Assembly: GCA_947488595.1 (NCBI GenBank)
Contig: CANKZI010000013.1
Span: 1-64,000, forward strand
DNA length: 64,000 bases
Source of the DNA: Flavobacteriaceae bacterium
GTDB lineage: Bacteria > Bacteroidota > Bacteroidia > Flavobacteriales > Flavobacteriaceae
Reading direction: 5' to 3'
Shown: positions 34,503 through 43,666 of the stretch, one piece after another
Layout: each line of letters opens with the position of its first letter
Numbering within the stretch: position 1 is the first letter of the stretch
Program-made: the position numbers and the translations under genes
The notes under the pieces: generated by a model
Databases searched by the model: none
The model's input: only the letters and a program-made list of their open reading frames with translations
What the model was told of the DNA's origin: nothing

Positions 34503-37211
34503 ATGAAAAAACTGCTCGCCATTTTGTTTTATTTTACTTCAATAATTGCGTTTGCACAATCTGTAAAAATGGAGGGTGTCGTACAAGATTCGCTCAACAG
34601 ACCATTAGAAATGGCCAATGTTATGGCAATTAATTTTGATACCAAAGCCATGGATTCTTATGGAATTACTAATGATAAAGGCAAATTTCAATTGACACTG
34701 CAACCCAATACAACTTATTTGGTAAAGATCAGTTTTATCGGGTTCCAATCAAAAGAGCTTACAATTGTTACCAAAAATGAAAACATTACTAAAACCATTT
34801 TGCTTGAAGAAGGCGGTATCGAATTGGAAGGTGTCGAAATCGTTAATGAAATGCCCGTTTCTATCAAAGGCGATACGATTGTTTATAACGCAGATTCTTT
34901 TACTACTGGTACCGAAAGGAAGTTGGAAGATGTACTCAAAAAATTACCTGGTGTAGAGGTAAATGCCGACGGTGAAGTAGAAGTAGAAGGCAAAAAAGTG
35001 ACAAAATTAATGGTCGAAGGCAAAGATTTTTTTGATGGAGATACCAAACTTGGCGTCAAAAACATTCCGGCTGATGCAATTGATAAAGTACAAGTTTTGC
35101 GCAATTATAATGAAATTGGTGCACTAAAAGGACTCGAAAACAACGAAGAAAGTGTGGCCATGAACATTAAACTCAAAAAGGGTAAAAAGAACTTTTGGTT
35201 TGGAGATGTCACCGCTGGTGCTGGCCCCGACAATCGTTACTTGGTCAATCCGAAGCTTTTTTATTATAATCCAACTTATAGTTTTAACTTGATTACCAAT
35301 TTTAATAACATTGGCGAATTACCATTAACAGCCCAAGATTATTTTAAATTCACTGGTGGTTTTAGGAACATGATGCGAAAAGGTGGTAGCAGTTTTAATG
35401 TTGCATCCAATGATTTGGGAATTTCCATTTTAAGAAACAACCGCGCCAAGGAAATTGAAACCCGTTTTGGCGCGACCAATTTTTCATATAACGTAACAAA
35501 ATCATGGAGTTTGAGCGGTTTTGCCATTGTATCATCGTCAACAACTGAATTAGAAACACTTTCCCAAACGACCATTTTAGCGACATCCAATCAACAAAAT
35601 AGTGCAGAAAAGGCACTTCAAAAAAACAATTTGGGATTGTTCAAATTCAGCTCCAGCTACAAACCCAGCGCCAAATTTCAATTTGATTATGATATTTTAA
35701 CAAAAATCTCGAAGCAAGACGAGAATACTGATTTGCTTCGCGAAACCATAGTTCAAAACGATTCGAACAACGAGATTATTTTTACAGATAAAAAGCAAGA
35801 TCCTAAAAGTCTCAATCAAAATTTGAGTATGTACTATACGCAAAGCGATAAAAATGTTTTTGCTTTTGAAATGCAGCATTTGTATCAAGATGAGAATCCA
35901 TTTTACAATGCTAATTTGGGAGTAAATCCTTTTCCTGACAGCAACAATCCTGAAAATTTTGACGATAATTTAAATATTCAAGACCAACCGTCCGGCCGTT
36001 TTGATTTGAATCAAAATCGTTTTGTGAAGACCAATAAAGTCGATGCCAAGTTGGATTATTATTATATGTTAACACCAAAAAGTAATATCAATGTCACTTT
36101 GGGAAATACGTATTCTTATCAAAATTTTAAATCCGATTTTTTTCAAGTTTTGGATAATGAAAACACGGATGATTTGAATTCGAACACCAATAACGAAGTA
36201 AATTATCAATTTAACGACGCTTTTGTTGGTGTGCATTATAAGATTTTAACTGGAAAGTTTACGTTTACACCAGGATTGAGTTGGCACACCTACAATAACA
36301 AGAACTATCAATTGGGTACTGATGTGAGGCAAAATTTTTCGCAGCTTTTACCTGATTTTTATGCCTTGTATCAAATTAAGAAATCAGAAACATTAACCTA
36401 TAATTTTGCACTGACCAATGATTTTACCGATATCAATCAGTTGGCTTCAGGTTTTGTTTTTTCTAATTACAGCAGTCTTTTCCAAGGCAATCGAAATTTA
36501 GAAAACGCTACTTTGCAATCACATTCGTTGCGTTATTTTAGATACAATATGTTCAATTTTGAGAATATTTTTGCCAATGCCAATTACACCCGAAGAGCAG
36601 ATGCTGTAAAAAGACAAGCGGTCTTTGTTGGTGTCAATCAATCGTCAACACCAATTAATTCGGCTTTTGCCGATGAGACACTTTCTGGAAATGGAAGTTA
36701 TGGACGTTCATTTGCCAAATATTATAAAGCATCGTTAAGTACGGGATTGAATTGGTCAAAATTCAATAATATACAGAATGAAGTAGCTTTGGCGACAGAG
36801 AGTTATACCCAGAGTTATACTTTAAAAGCCTCAACAAATTATAAAACTCTTCCCAATTTGGAAATTGGCTATAATTTTGTGATTAATGATTATAACGATA
36901 CTACTTTTTATACAGATAAACCTTTTGCGCGGTTGGATTATTATTTTTTGAAAAGTTTTTCATTTGTTGCCGAATATGAGTTTTATCATTATTATAGCAA
37001 TAACAAATCGGTTGATAATGAATATGATTTTTTGACTGCAAGTTTGATTTATCAAAAGAAAAACAGTGCTTGGGAATATAAAATTTCGGGCACCAATTTA
37101 CTTAATACAACAGCTTTGAATGACGATGGTTTTTCTGAATTTAGTACGCGTACTTCGCAGTACAATGTGCAACCAAGGTACATTGTTTTTAGTTTGAAAT
37201 ACAATTTGTAA
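34503..37211 (+). CDS. TonB-dependent receptor-like outer membrane barrel with carboxypeptidase-like domain
   Basis: 902 residues. Signal peptide (MKKLLAILFYFTSIIAFAQ), a carboxypeptidase-regulatory-like domain (residues 22-110: MEGVVQDSLNRPLEMANVMAI, SFIGFQSKELTIV), a plug-like domain (GTERKLEDVLKKLPGVEVNADGEVEVEGKKVTKLMVEGKDFFDGD) and a long barrel ending in PRYIVFSLKYNL. The plug has no obvious N-terminal TonB box. Pairing with GLPGLI is typical. The substrate is unknown. These barrels belong to the outer membrane beta-barrel family 3 type rather than the SusC type, because no SusD partner is present. Confidence 0.87.
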   Translation: MKKLLAILFYFTSIIAFAQSVKMEGVVQDSLNRPLEMANVMAINFDTKAMDSYGITNDKGKFQLTLQPNTTYLVKISFIGFQSKELTIVTKNENITKTILLEEGGIELEGVEIVNEMPVSIKGDTIVYNADSFTTGTERKLEDVLKKLPGVEVNADGEVEVEGKKVTKLMVEGKDFFDGDTKLGVKNIPADAIDKVQVLRNYNEIGALKGLENNEESVAMNIKLKKGKKNFWFGDVTAGAGPDNRYLVNPKLFYYNPTYSFNLITNFNNIGELPLTAQDYFKFTGGFRNMMRKGGSSFNVASNDLGISILRNNRAKEIETRFGATNFSYNVTKSWSLSGFAIVSSSTTELETLSQTTILATSNQQNSAEKALQKNNLGLFKFSSSYKPSAKFQFDYDILTKISKQDENTDLLRETIVQNDSNNEIIFTDKKQDPKSLNQNLSMYYTQSDKNVFAFEMQHLYQDENPFYNANLGVNPFPDSNNPENFDDNLNIQDQPSGRFDLNQNRFVKTNKVDAKLDYYYMLTPKSNINVTLGNTYSYQNFKSDFFQVLDNENTDDLNSNTNNEVNYQFNDAFVGVHYKILTGKFTFTPGLSWHTYNNKNYQLGTDVRQNFSQLLPDFYALYQIKKSETLTYNFALTNDFTDINQLASGFVFSNYSSLFQGNRNLENATLQSHSLRYFRYNMFNFENIFANANYTRRADAVKRQAVFVGVNQSSTPINSAFADETLSGNGSYGRSFAKYYKASLSTGLNWSKFNNIQNEVALATESYTQSYTLKASTNYKTLPNLEIGYNFVINDYNDTTFYTDKPFARLDYYFLKSFSFVAEYEFYHYYSNNKSVDNEYDFLTASLIYQKKNSAWEYKISGTNLLNTTALNDDGFSEFSTRTSQYNVQPRYIVFSLKYNL

Positions 37212-37254
37212 GTTTTTTTGATTTATTTGAATATCATCTAAAAAATTTTCTAAA

Positions 37255-37418
37255 ATGATTTCAGCAGAAAAAGAAGACAAAATCACAAAGGCATTGTGTA
37301 TTTTTATTTACTCACCATTCCGTTTTGGTCATTAATTACTGAGGACAAGGAGTTGGTGTTGGCCATTTTGATTCCAGCACTAATCGTGATGTTCATTTTG
37401 ACTTTTAGAAAATATTAG
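37255..37418 (+). pseudogene. Small membrane protein gene broken by a single-base frameshift
   Basis: Too short for the ORF track. ATG at 37255 opens MISAEKEDKITKALCIFIY and stops at 37333. A frame offset by one base then continues as LLTIPFWSLITEDKELVLAILIPALIVMFILTFRKY and stops at 37416-37418. The two parts join into a coherent protein of about 54 residues with two hydrophobic segments and a basic end if one base is restored near 37310. I infer a one-base deletion, either real or a sequencing error. Confidence 0.4.
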
Positions 37419-37442
37419 AGAAACAAACAAAACGAAAGGCCT

Positions 37443-37523
37443 ATGTCGAAGTATTATATTTTTGTGTTTTTTGTATTAATTACTTTTATCAATGCCTTTG
37501 TTTCTTACCAAAAAGTATTGTAA
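37443..37523 (+). CDS. Candidate 26-residue hydrophobic peptide
   Basis: ATG at 37443 encodes a 26-residue peptide (MSKYYIFVFFVLITFINAFV and six more residues) that is a single membrane span. It follows the broken gene by 24 bp and precedes a terminator. No homologue is known to me. It may be a real small membrane protein, the signal sequence of a lost gene, or chance. Confidence 0.3.
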   Translation: MSKYYIFVFFVLITFINAFVSYQKVL

Positions 37524-37569
37524 GTAGTATTTTTGTGATTCAAAATTCAGCAATGTTTTACCAATATAA

Positions 37570-37606
37570 AAGCCCGACAAAATTGAATTCGTCGGGCTTA
37601 ATTTTT
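37570..37606. terminator. Bidirectional terminator between the small ORFs and metK
   Basis: AAGCCCGAC / GTCGGGCTT forms a 9-bp stem with a 12-nt loop. A T-run follows on the plus strand and a shorter one on the minus strand, between convergent genes. Confidence 0.75.
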
Positions 37607-37616
37607 TTAAGCATTA

Positions 37617-38867
37617 TTATAATCCGAATACATTTTTTATTTGGTCAACAAAATCTAGTTTTTCCCAAGTAAACAATTCAACTGTGACGGTTTTGGATAG
37701 TCCTCCTGGAGCAGAAAAAGTTTTGGTTACGGTTTCCGGTTGTCGTCCCATGTGGCCATAAGCTGCTGTTTCACTATAAATCGGGTTTCTTAATTTTAAA
37801 CGCTGTTCTATAAAATAAGGACGCATATCAAAAATTGCTTCTACTTTTTTGCTAATTGCACCGTCTGTTAAGTTTACTTTTGAAGTGCCGTAAGTAACCA
37901 CATTGATAGAGGTTGGTTTTGCAACACCAATAGCATACGAAACCTGGACCAAAATTTCATCACACAAACCCGCTGCAACCAAGTTTTTAGCAATATGACG
38001 CGTTGCATAGGCCGCACTGCGGTCTACTTTACTTGGGTCTTTTCCAGAAAATGCACCGCCACCATGCGCACCTTTTCCTCCGTAAGTGTCAACAATAATT
38101 TTTCTTCCAGTCAAGCCAGTATCTCCATGAGGACCACCGATTACAAATTTTCCAGTAGGATTGATGTGATAAGTGATTTGATCGTTGAACAAGTGCGCAT
38201 AATGTGGGTATTTTGCTTTGATACGCGGAATTAAAATTCCAATCAAATCATTTTTGATTTTAGCCAACATCGTAGCTTCTTCATCAAAATCGTCATGCTG
38301 CGTAGAAATTACGATGGCGTCAATGCGTTGCGGTTTGTTATCGTCAGAATATTCTAAAGTAACTTGCGATTTTGCATCTGGTCGAAGGTACTTTATTTCG
38401 TTATTTTCTCTTCTCAAGTTGGCGAGTTCAATCAACAAAGCATGCGATAAATCCAACGCCAATGGCATATAATTTTCTGTTTCGTTAGTGGCGTATCCAA
38501 ACATCATTCCTTGATCACCTGCGCCTTGCTCTTCTTTACTTGCTTTGTCAACACCTTGGTTAATATCGGCAGATTGTTCGTGAATGGCTGAAAGAATACC
38601 ACAGGAATTGGCTTCAAACATGTATTCGCTTTTGGTGTACCCAATTTTTCTAATCACATCTCTTGCGATGTTTTGAACGTCAAGATAGGTATTTGATTTT
38701 ACTTCGCCTGCCAAAATTACTTGTCCAGTAGTTACCAAAGTTTCACAGGCTACTTTTGAATCAGGATCAAAAGCCAAAAAATTATCAATTAATGCATCCG
38801 AAATTTGATCCGCAATTTTGTCAGGATGTCCTTCACTTACTGACTCTGAAGTAAATAAATAAGCCAT
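37617..38867 (-). CDS. metK: S-adenosylmethionine synthetase
   Basis: 416 residues. It makes S-adenosylmethionine from methionine and ATP in the cytoplasm. Family blocks: [25 protein letters not shown] at the start, [48 protein letters not shown], and [21 protein letters not shown]. It is somewhat longer than E. coli MetK (384), as is common in Bacteroidota. A SAM-II-like riboswitch and overlapping terminator lie in its 140-nt leader, which implies feedback control by its own product. Confidence 0.97.
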   Translation of the reverse strand: MAYLFTSESVSEGHPDKIADQISDALIDNFLAFDPDSKVACETLVTTGQVILAGEVKSNTYLDVQNIARDVIRKIGYTKSEYMFEANSCGILSAIHEQSADINQGVDKASKEEQGAGDQGMMFGYATNETENYMPLALDLSHALLIELANLRRENNEIKYLRPDAKSQVTLEYSDDNKPQRIDAIVISTQHDDFDEEATMLAKIKNDLIGILIPRIKAKYPHYAHLFNDQITYHINPTGKFVIGGPHGDTGLTGRKIIVDTYGGKGAHGGGAFSGKDPSKVDRSAAYATRHIAKNLVAAGLCDEILVQVSYAIGVAKPTSINVVTYGTSKVNLTDGAISKKVEAIFDMRPYFIEQRLKLRNPIYSETAAYGHMGRQPETVTKTFSAPGGLSKTVTVELFTWEKLDFVDQIKNVFGL

Positions 38868-38926
38868 AATTTAAAATAAATTTTTATTAGTTTTATAAAT
38901 CAAGGCAAGAAAAAAGAGTATTGCAT

Positions 38927-38955
38927 AAAAAGCTAAAGAAGAAAGATGCTTTAGC
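38927..38955 (-). terminator. Regulatory terminator in the metK leader
   Basis: On the minus strand GCTAAAG-N10-CTTTAGC is followed by TTTTT. The first arm is also the conserved 3' strand of the SAM-II-like aptamer, so aptamer and terminator share bases. Confidence 0.6.
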
Positions 38956-38996
38956 ATTTTTTAACGAGGTTGCAATCAGTACAAATTTTTCCTCCT
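38943..38996 (-). ncRNA. SAM-II-like riboswitch in the metK leader
   Basis: Minus-strand features in order: GAGG (P1), a 21-nt loop ending in ATTGCAA, CCTC (P1'), then GTTAAAAAATGCTAAAGC. SAM-II riboswitches have the same arrangement: a short P1, an A/U-rich loop, TTGCAA directly before P1', and a downstream GCTAAA element that folds back as a pseudoknot. Rfam also lists a long-loop SAM-II variant in Bacteroidota. The position directly upstream of metK fits. The call is by motif, without a covariance search. Confidence 0.72.
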
Positions 38997-39006
38997 GTAT
39001 TTTGTG

Positions 39007-39014
39007 CAAAGATA
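39007..39014 (-). promoter_or_regulatory. -7 promoter element of metK
   Basis: The minus strand reads TATCTTTG, matching TAnnTTTG, about 12 nt upstream of the aptamer, so the whole riboswitch would be transcribed. Confidence 0.6.
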
Positions 39015-39115
39015 GAAACCATTTTGGTAAGAAATGAATAAAAACTAATAACTTTTTTGTAATTAGAAAAAAAAGCATATTTTTACCATTCAATTAATCA
39101 ATATTTTTAAATATT

Positions 39116-40657
39116 ATGAAAAAACTTTTACTTTTATTTACTATTGCCTTTTGCGGAATGAATGCTTTCGCTCAGGGTTCATGTGCTACTGCAGTAACGC
39201 TTACCAATGGAACTTTTGTTGCCGGAACTGTAAACGGAACTTATCCTACAACAATCTGTTGGAATACTCCGTCTGCGACGCCTAATGCGCTTTGGTACAA
39301 ATTCACCCCTACTGAAGGCGGTATTATGACCGTTTCTTCGGATATCGAAGTCAATCCGGGCGGGACCGCTGGTACTGATACGCGTTTAGGTATTTACACC
39401 GGGACTTGCGCAGCATTAACTTGCGTTGGCGGAAGTGATGACGTTAGTGCTTCAAATTACAGGACTACAGTTGCTGATTTTGAGGTAGTTGCTGGAACGA
39501 CTTATTACATTGTATGGGATGACAGATGGCAAGATACATCTTTCTCATTCACTTTTGATTTTTTAGCAGCGACTTGTTTCTCACCATCTGGTTTTGGTTT
39601 TATTACTGCTCCAACAACTACCGATGCTTCAATAGGTTGGGATGCGCCAACAGCTGGTACGGCACCCGCAGGATACCAAGTTGAATATGGTCTTGGAGGA
39701 TTTACACAAGGAACTGGAACAATCTTAGATGTTACTATACCAGAAGTTGATCTTGTTGGATTATCATCAAGTACGGTTTATGATTTTTACGTTAGAACTT
39801 CTTGTGGAGGCAGCGATTACAGTATCTGGACAGGCCCACTTAGTTTTGTTACTGTGTTTGAACCTGCAACTGTGCCTTATGCTATGCCATTTGAACAAGC
39901 GAGTTTCGCGTTTTTAGGTTGGTCAGCAAGTGTTTCTGCTCCTGCTACGGGTTCTGATTGGTTTTTGATTAACATTCCTACTTTGGCTGCGGAAGCAACT
40001 CAAAGATCTGTAGTTTCTTTAAGTAATGATACTGATACTGCTGATGCAAATTTATTTTCTAGAGCGGTAACTTTAGCTGCTGGAAATTATACTGCTACTT
40101 ACTATGTTTTAAATTATTTATTTGTAGATCCAGCTGCTCCGGCAGGTACTGTATTGACTGGTACTGCTAATTACCAATTGACCATGGGAACTACAGCTGA
40201 TGTAGCTTCTCAAACTACAATTTTAAATTCTGAAGTTGGTGTATCAAATACTACATTTGAGCAAAGAACTGTAAACTTTAATGTGCCTGTAGCTGGAACT
40301 TACTTCTTTAGATTTTTGCACAATTCAGATCTTAACTTTGAGTCAGATTTGGGTACACACGGATTTATTTTAGATCAATTCACGGTTTCTGCTGCTTTGT
40401 CTGTTGAAGATGCCATTTCTAAAAAATTCTCAGTATATCCTAATCCTTCTAACAACGTGATTAATGTTTCAAATAACGAAAACATTAATGTAAACGCTAT
40501 TCAAATTACAGATTTGAATGGAAGAATAGTAAAAAATGTTAAGTTTGTGAACGCTACTGAAATTCAAGTTAATGTGGCTGATTTAGCAACAGGTATGTAC
40601 ATGATGAACATCAGTTCTGACCAAGGTACTGCAACTAAAAAAATTGTAAGAAACTAG
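39116..40657 (+). CDS. Secreted protein with fibronectin type III and T9SS type A sorting domain
   Basis: 513 residues. Signal peptide (MKKLLLLFTIAFCGMNAFAQ), an N-terminal beta-sandwich region with SCATAVTLTNGTF and YYIVWDDRWQD (pre-peptidase-like), a fibronectin type III domain (about residues 155-245: TTTDASIGWDAPTAGTAPAGYQVEYG, STVYDFYVRTSCGGSDYSIWTG), a third beta-rich module, and the C-terminal T9SS type A signal (FSVYPNPSNNVINV, ITDLNGRIVKN, GMYMMNISSDQGTATKKIVRN). The sorting domain sends it through the PorT-containing secretion system to the cell surface or medium. No catalytic residues are recognisable. Monocistronic, with a strong terminator. Confidence 0.9.
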   Translation: MKKLLLLFTIAFCGMNAFAQGSCATAVTLTNGTFVAGTVNGTYPTTICWNTPSATPNALWYKFTPTEGGIMTVSSDIEVNPGGTAGTDTRLGIYTGTCAALTCVGGSDDVSASNYRTTVADFEVVAGTTYYIVWDDRWQDTSFSFTFDFLAATCFSPSGFGFITAPTTTDASIGWDAPTAGTAPAGYQVEYGLGGFTQGTGTILDVTIPEVDLVGLSSSTVYDFYVRTSCGGSDYSIWTGPLSFVTVFEPATVPYAMPFEQASFAFLGWSASVSAPATGSDWFLINIPTLAAEATQRSVVSLSNDTDTADANLFSRAVTLAAGNYTATYYVLNYLFVDPAAPAGTVLTGTANYQLTMGTTADVASQTTILNSEVGVSNTTFEQRTVNFNVPVAGTYFFRFLHNSDLNFESDLGTHGFILDQFTVSAALSVEDAISKKFSVYPNPSNNVINVSNNENINVNAIQITDLNGRIVKNVKFVNATEIQVNVADLATGMYMMNISSDQGTATKKIVRN

Positions 40658-40678
40658 TTTATTTCCAAAATAATTATT

Positions 40679-40713
40679 AAAACCTGTATTCCTAAAAAGA
40701 TACAGGTTTTTTT
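40679..40713 (+). terminator. Intrinsic terminator after the T9SS-sorted protein gene
   Basis: AAAACCTGTAT / ATACAGGTTTT, an 11-bp perfect stem with a 10-nt loop, followed by Ts. Confidence 0.85.
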
Positions 40714-41031
40714 ATGCCCAATTGTTTTTCTAAAAAGAGAAACCATACTCTATGGTATTCTTAAATGTATTGCCTGTCATCGCGAAAGCCCAAGGGAATA
40801 GATCCAACGAAAGCTTAGCGACGCTAAAACTTGCAGATGGTATGGCATTCTAATTTGAAATTTTGAAATAGAGATAACGACGAAAGTGCACTACATTTTC
40901 TGCAATTACCTTTTGAATAATTTTTTGAAGCTATTCCAGTTCCGATAGCTATCGTTGCAATCTTTTGTTTATTAAATAAAAAACCAAAGAATTTTGACTT
41001 CTGTCCGGGTTAGGAATTTTTGCTTTCCAAT
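40714..41031. repeat. Intergenic region with probable dispersed-repeat sequence
   Basis: No gene. Contains the 12-bp perfect palindrome CGATAGCTATCG (40943-40954) inside AGCTATTCCAGTTCC...GTTGCAATCTTTTG, a sequence type I associate with dispersed intergenic repeats in Flavobacterium genomes. That association is from memory and untested here. Confidence 0.35.
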
Positions 41032-41931
41032 TTACTTTTTCGTTAAATCCCTAAAAATGCTCTCTAGATTTTTATTTTTCTGATTCAATTGCAAAGTCTT
41101 CAAGCCATTGTCATGGGCAAAGTCGAAAACAGTGGCGCGCATGTCTTTGTCAGACAAAAAGGTCAATTCCCATACAAAGTCGTGGGTATTGGTGTAGGAT
41201 TTCAAATGCGATATTTTAGCAATCGCCTCGGCTTCAATCTTATAGTCAAATTCAACTTCAATCACTTGCTCTTTGTCTGCAGTAATTAATTTGTCCAATT
41301 TTTTATCGGTCACAATTTTTCCGTTGTTGATAATAATGACGCGGTCGCAAATCGCCTCAACTTCTTGCATGATGTGTGTAGATAAAAAAACGGTTTTGTC
41401 TTTTCCAACATTTTTAATCACGTTTCTAATTTCAACCAGCTGATTAGGATCTAGACCAGTAGTAGGTTCATCCAATATCAAAATAGCAGGATTGTGCAAC
41501 AACGCATTGGCCAAACCCACACGCTGGCGGTAACCTTTGGACAATTGATTGATTTTTTTGTGACTTTCAGTAGACAAGCCAGTTAAAACAATCACTTCTT
41601 CAATGCGTGATTTGGGAACATTATAAACATCAGCATTAAAAGCCAAATATTCGCGGACATACAAATCCAAATACAACGGATTGTGTTCTGGCAAATAGCC
41701 AACTGACTGCTGTACCAATTGTTGCTGGTCGATAACATCAAATCCATTGACCTTTGCCTCGCCAGCATCAGCTTTTATATAAGTCGTTAATACCTTCATC
41801 AAAGTAGATTTTCCAGCGCCATTTGGTCCTAAAAAACCAACGATTTCACCTTTACTTACAGAAAAGGAAATGCTGTCTAATGCTTTTTGTGCGCCGTAAC
41901 TTTTAGAAATATTTTTAACTTCGATTGACAT
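41032..41931 (-). CDS. gldA: Gliding motility ABC transporter ATP-binding protein GldA
   Basis: 299 residues. ABC ATPase with Walker A GPNGAGKST (residues 35-43), Q-loop region SVGYLPEHNPLYLDLYVREYL, signature LSKGYRQRVGLANAL and Walker B ILILDEPTTGLD, followed by an H-loop (FLSTHIMQEVE). The C-terminal 75 residues form the extension typical of GldA. GldA works with the membrane proteins GldF and GldG, needed for gliding in F. johnsoniae. These are not adjacent here. Start ATG at 41931. Monocistronic by position. Confidence 0.88.
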   Translation of the reverse strand: MSIEVKNISKSYGAQKALDSISFSVSKGEIVGFLGPNGAGKSTLMKVLTTYIKADAGEAKVNGFDVIDQQQLVQQSVGYLPEHNPLYLDLYVREYLAFNADVYNVPKSRIEEVIVLTGLSTESHKKINQLSKGYRQRVGLANALLHNPAILILDEPTTGLDPNQLVEIRNVIKNVGKDKTVFLSTHIMQEVEAICDRVIIINNGKIVTDKKLDKLITADKEQVIEVEFDYKIEAEAIAKISHLKSYTNTHDFVWELTFLSDKDMRATVFDFAHDNGLKTLQLNQKNKNLESIFRDLTKK

Positions 41932-42208
41932 ATTAAGGTATTTAAATGCAAAATTAGCAAAATAATTGAAGCGAAAGCTACTAGTATGAAGCCTAGATTA
42001 TTCTGTTTTTGCGGACTTATTTATTAAACAATTTTACGATTAAAAAATTATGTTTGCTGTTGCTTTTATTTCTGATGGTAGTTGGTATTCAAATGTATTT
42101 GTTAACTTTTTGTCACCAAAATAAATTGATTCAAAACCACCCATAACTAATTATCACAAAAACATTTCAAAAAAAACATTATTTTCAAATTGTGGATTTC
42201 AATGGTTT
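41932..42208. other. Spacer between engB and gldA, no gene assigned
   Basis: About 280 bp, AT-rich. One frame encodes a short hydrophobic run (KKLCLLLLLFLMVVGIQ) but has no ATG/GTG/TTG in a sensible position, so I do not call a gene. Confidence 0.4.
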
Positions 42209-42829
42209 TTAAAACACACTATTGTTCTTAAAAACATCGTCGTTGACTTCGTCTATATAATCCAAAACAGCATCTTTCCCGGTGCTTTCTGTAGCAGATG
42301 TTACAAAAAATTGTGGCATTTCGGCCCAATTGTTGGCCAACATCGATTTTTTGTAAGCCGCAACATGCGAATCAATTTTGGTTTTGCTGATTTTATCGGC
42401 TTTGGTAAAAATGATACAAAACGGAATTTCACTTTCACCCATATACGACATGAATTCGATGTCAATATTTTGCGCTTCATGGCGAATATCAATCAATACA
42501 AAAGCACAAACCAATTGCGCTCTTTTTTCGAAATAATCGGTAATAAATTGCTGAAAAACCGATTTTGTTTTTTTAGAAACTTTGGCATAACCATAGCCTG
42601 GTAAATCAACTAAAAACCAATTATTATTGATTTTAAAATGATTGATAAGTTGCGTTTTTCCGGGTCTTCCTGATGTTTTTGCCAAATTTTTATGGTTGGT
42701 CAACATATTGATTAACGACGATTTTCCAACGTTGGAACGACCAATAAAGGCATATTCTGGCAGTAAATCTTTCGGGCATTTGTCGACCTCAGAGTTGCTG
42801 ATAATGAACTCGGCAGTATTAATTTTCAT
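42209..42829 (-). CDS. engB: Ribosome biogenesis GTPase YsxC/EngB
   Basis: 206 residues, full length. P-loop GTPase of the TrmE-Era-EngA-EngB class acting in large ribosomal subunit assembly. G1 is GRSNVGKSSLIN (30-41), G3 DLPGYG, and G4 is FTKAD (in CIIFTKADKISKTK). The G2 segment GRPGKTQLINHF is typical of YsxC. It is 24 nt downstream of the alpha/beta hydrolase gene on the same strand, so probably in one transcript with it. Confidence 0.93.
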   Translation of the reverse strand: MKINTAEFIISNSEVDKCPKDLLPEYAFIGRSNVGKSSLINMLTNHKNLAKTSGRPGKTQLINHFKINNNWFLVDLPGYGYAKVSKKTKSVFQQFITDYFEKRAQLVCAFVLIDIRHEAQNIDIEFMSYMGESEIPFCIIFTKADKISKTKIDSHVAAYKKSMLANNWAEMPQFFVTSATESTGKDAVLDYIDEVNDDVFKNNSVF

Positions 42830-42853
42830 ATTTTTTGAAATCCAATCGGACCT

Positions 42854-43618
42854 TTACAATTTCATTTTTTTTAACCAATCATACATCAAATCATTAAATT
42901 CTTCTGGATGCTCCATCATGGCGGCATGACCACATTTGTCAATCCAATATAATGATGAATTGGGTAAAAGTTTGTCAAATTCTTCGGCCACTTCTGGCGG
43001 TGTAACCTTGTCGTTTTTACCCCAAATAATACAAGTGGGTACGTGCATTTTAGGCAAATCTTTTGCCATATTATGTCGAATAGCACTCTTTGCAATGGTC
43101 AATGTTTTAATCAATTTGATGCGGTCATTGGCCATCGAATATACTTCGTCAACAATATCTTTGGTAGCAACTTTTGGATCATAAAACACATCTTCTGCTT
43201 TTTTCTGAATGTAATCATAATCGCCTCTTCGTGGATAGCTATCGCCCATCGCGCTTTCATAAAGTCCCGAACTTCCTGTGATTACGAGCCCAAGCATCTT
43301 TTCTGGATACATTTTTGTATGGTACAAAGCAATGTGCCCGCCAAGTGAGTTGCCTAATAAAATAACCCGTTCAAAACCTTTATAGGTGATAAAATCTTTT
43401 ACATATCGGGCAAAGGCTTTGACGTTGGTTTTTAAAATATTCTGTGTGTAAATCGGCAATTCTGGAATTACAACTTTGTATCCTTTTGCAGGAAAAAAAT
43501 TAGCTACACCGTCAAAATTACTCAAACCGCCCATCAAACCGTGTAAAATGATAATTGGCGTTCCTTCTCCAGCTTCAAAATATTTGTATTTTCCTTCTTT
43601 TACGATGTCGTGTTCCAT
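42854..43618 (-). CDS. Alpha/beta-fold hydrolase
   Basis: 254 residues from ATG 43618 (MEHDIVKEGKYKYFEAGEG). Hydrolase with oxyanion-loop HGLMGG, nucleophile elbow GNSLGG (Ser), an acidic residue in IIWGKNDKVTPP, and catalytic His in DKCGHAAMMEHPEEF. Substrate unknown. The track ORF starts at a TTG (43660), but a -7 promoter element TATATTTG sits exactly there (43659-43666), so translation more likely begins at the ATG 42 nt downstream. It is the first gene of a likely two-gene transcript with engB, divergent from the dcw cluster. Confidence 0.87.
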   Translation of the reverse strand: MEHDIVKEGKYKYFEAGEGTPIIILHGLMGGLSNFDGVANFFPAKGYKVVIPELPIYTQNILKTNVKAFARYVKDFITYKGFERVILLGNSLGGHIALYHTKMYPEKMLGLVITGSSGLYESAMGDSYPRRGDYDYIQKKAEDVFYDPKVATKDIVDEVYSMANDRIKLIKTLTIAKSAIRHNMAKDLPKMHVPTCIIWGKNDKVTPPEVAEEFDKLLPNSSLYWIDKCGHAAMMEHPEEFNDLMYDWLKKMKL

Positions 43619-43658
43619 TGGTTTTTGGGCATTTTTGTTCCCGAATAGTCCGGACAAC

Positions 43659-43666
43659 AAATATAT
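43659..43666 (-). promoter_or_regulatory. -7 promoter element for the hydrolase-engB unit
   Basis: The minus strand reads TATATTTG, matching TAnnTTTG. It decides the hydrolase start in favour of the ATG at 43618. Confidence 0.5.

Noticed and set aside
41932-42208. Possible small hydrophobic peptide gene between engB and gldA
   Set aside because: Signal-like run KKLCLLLLLFLMVVG but no start codon in a sensible place and a short, uninformative continuation.
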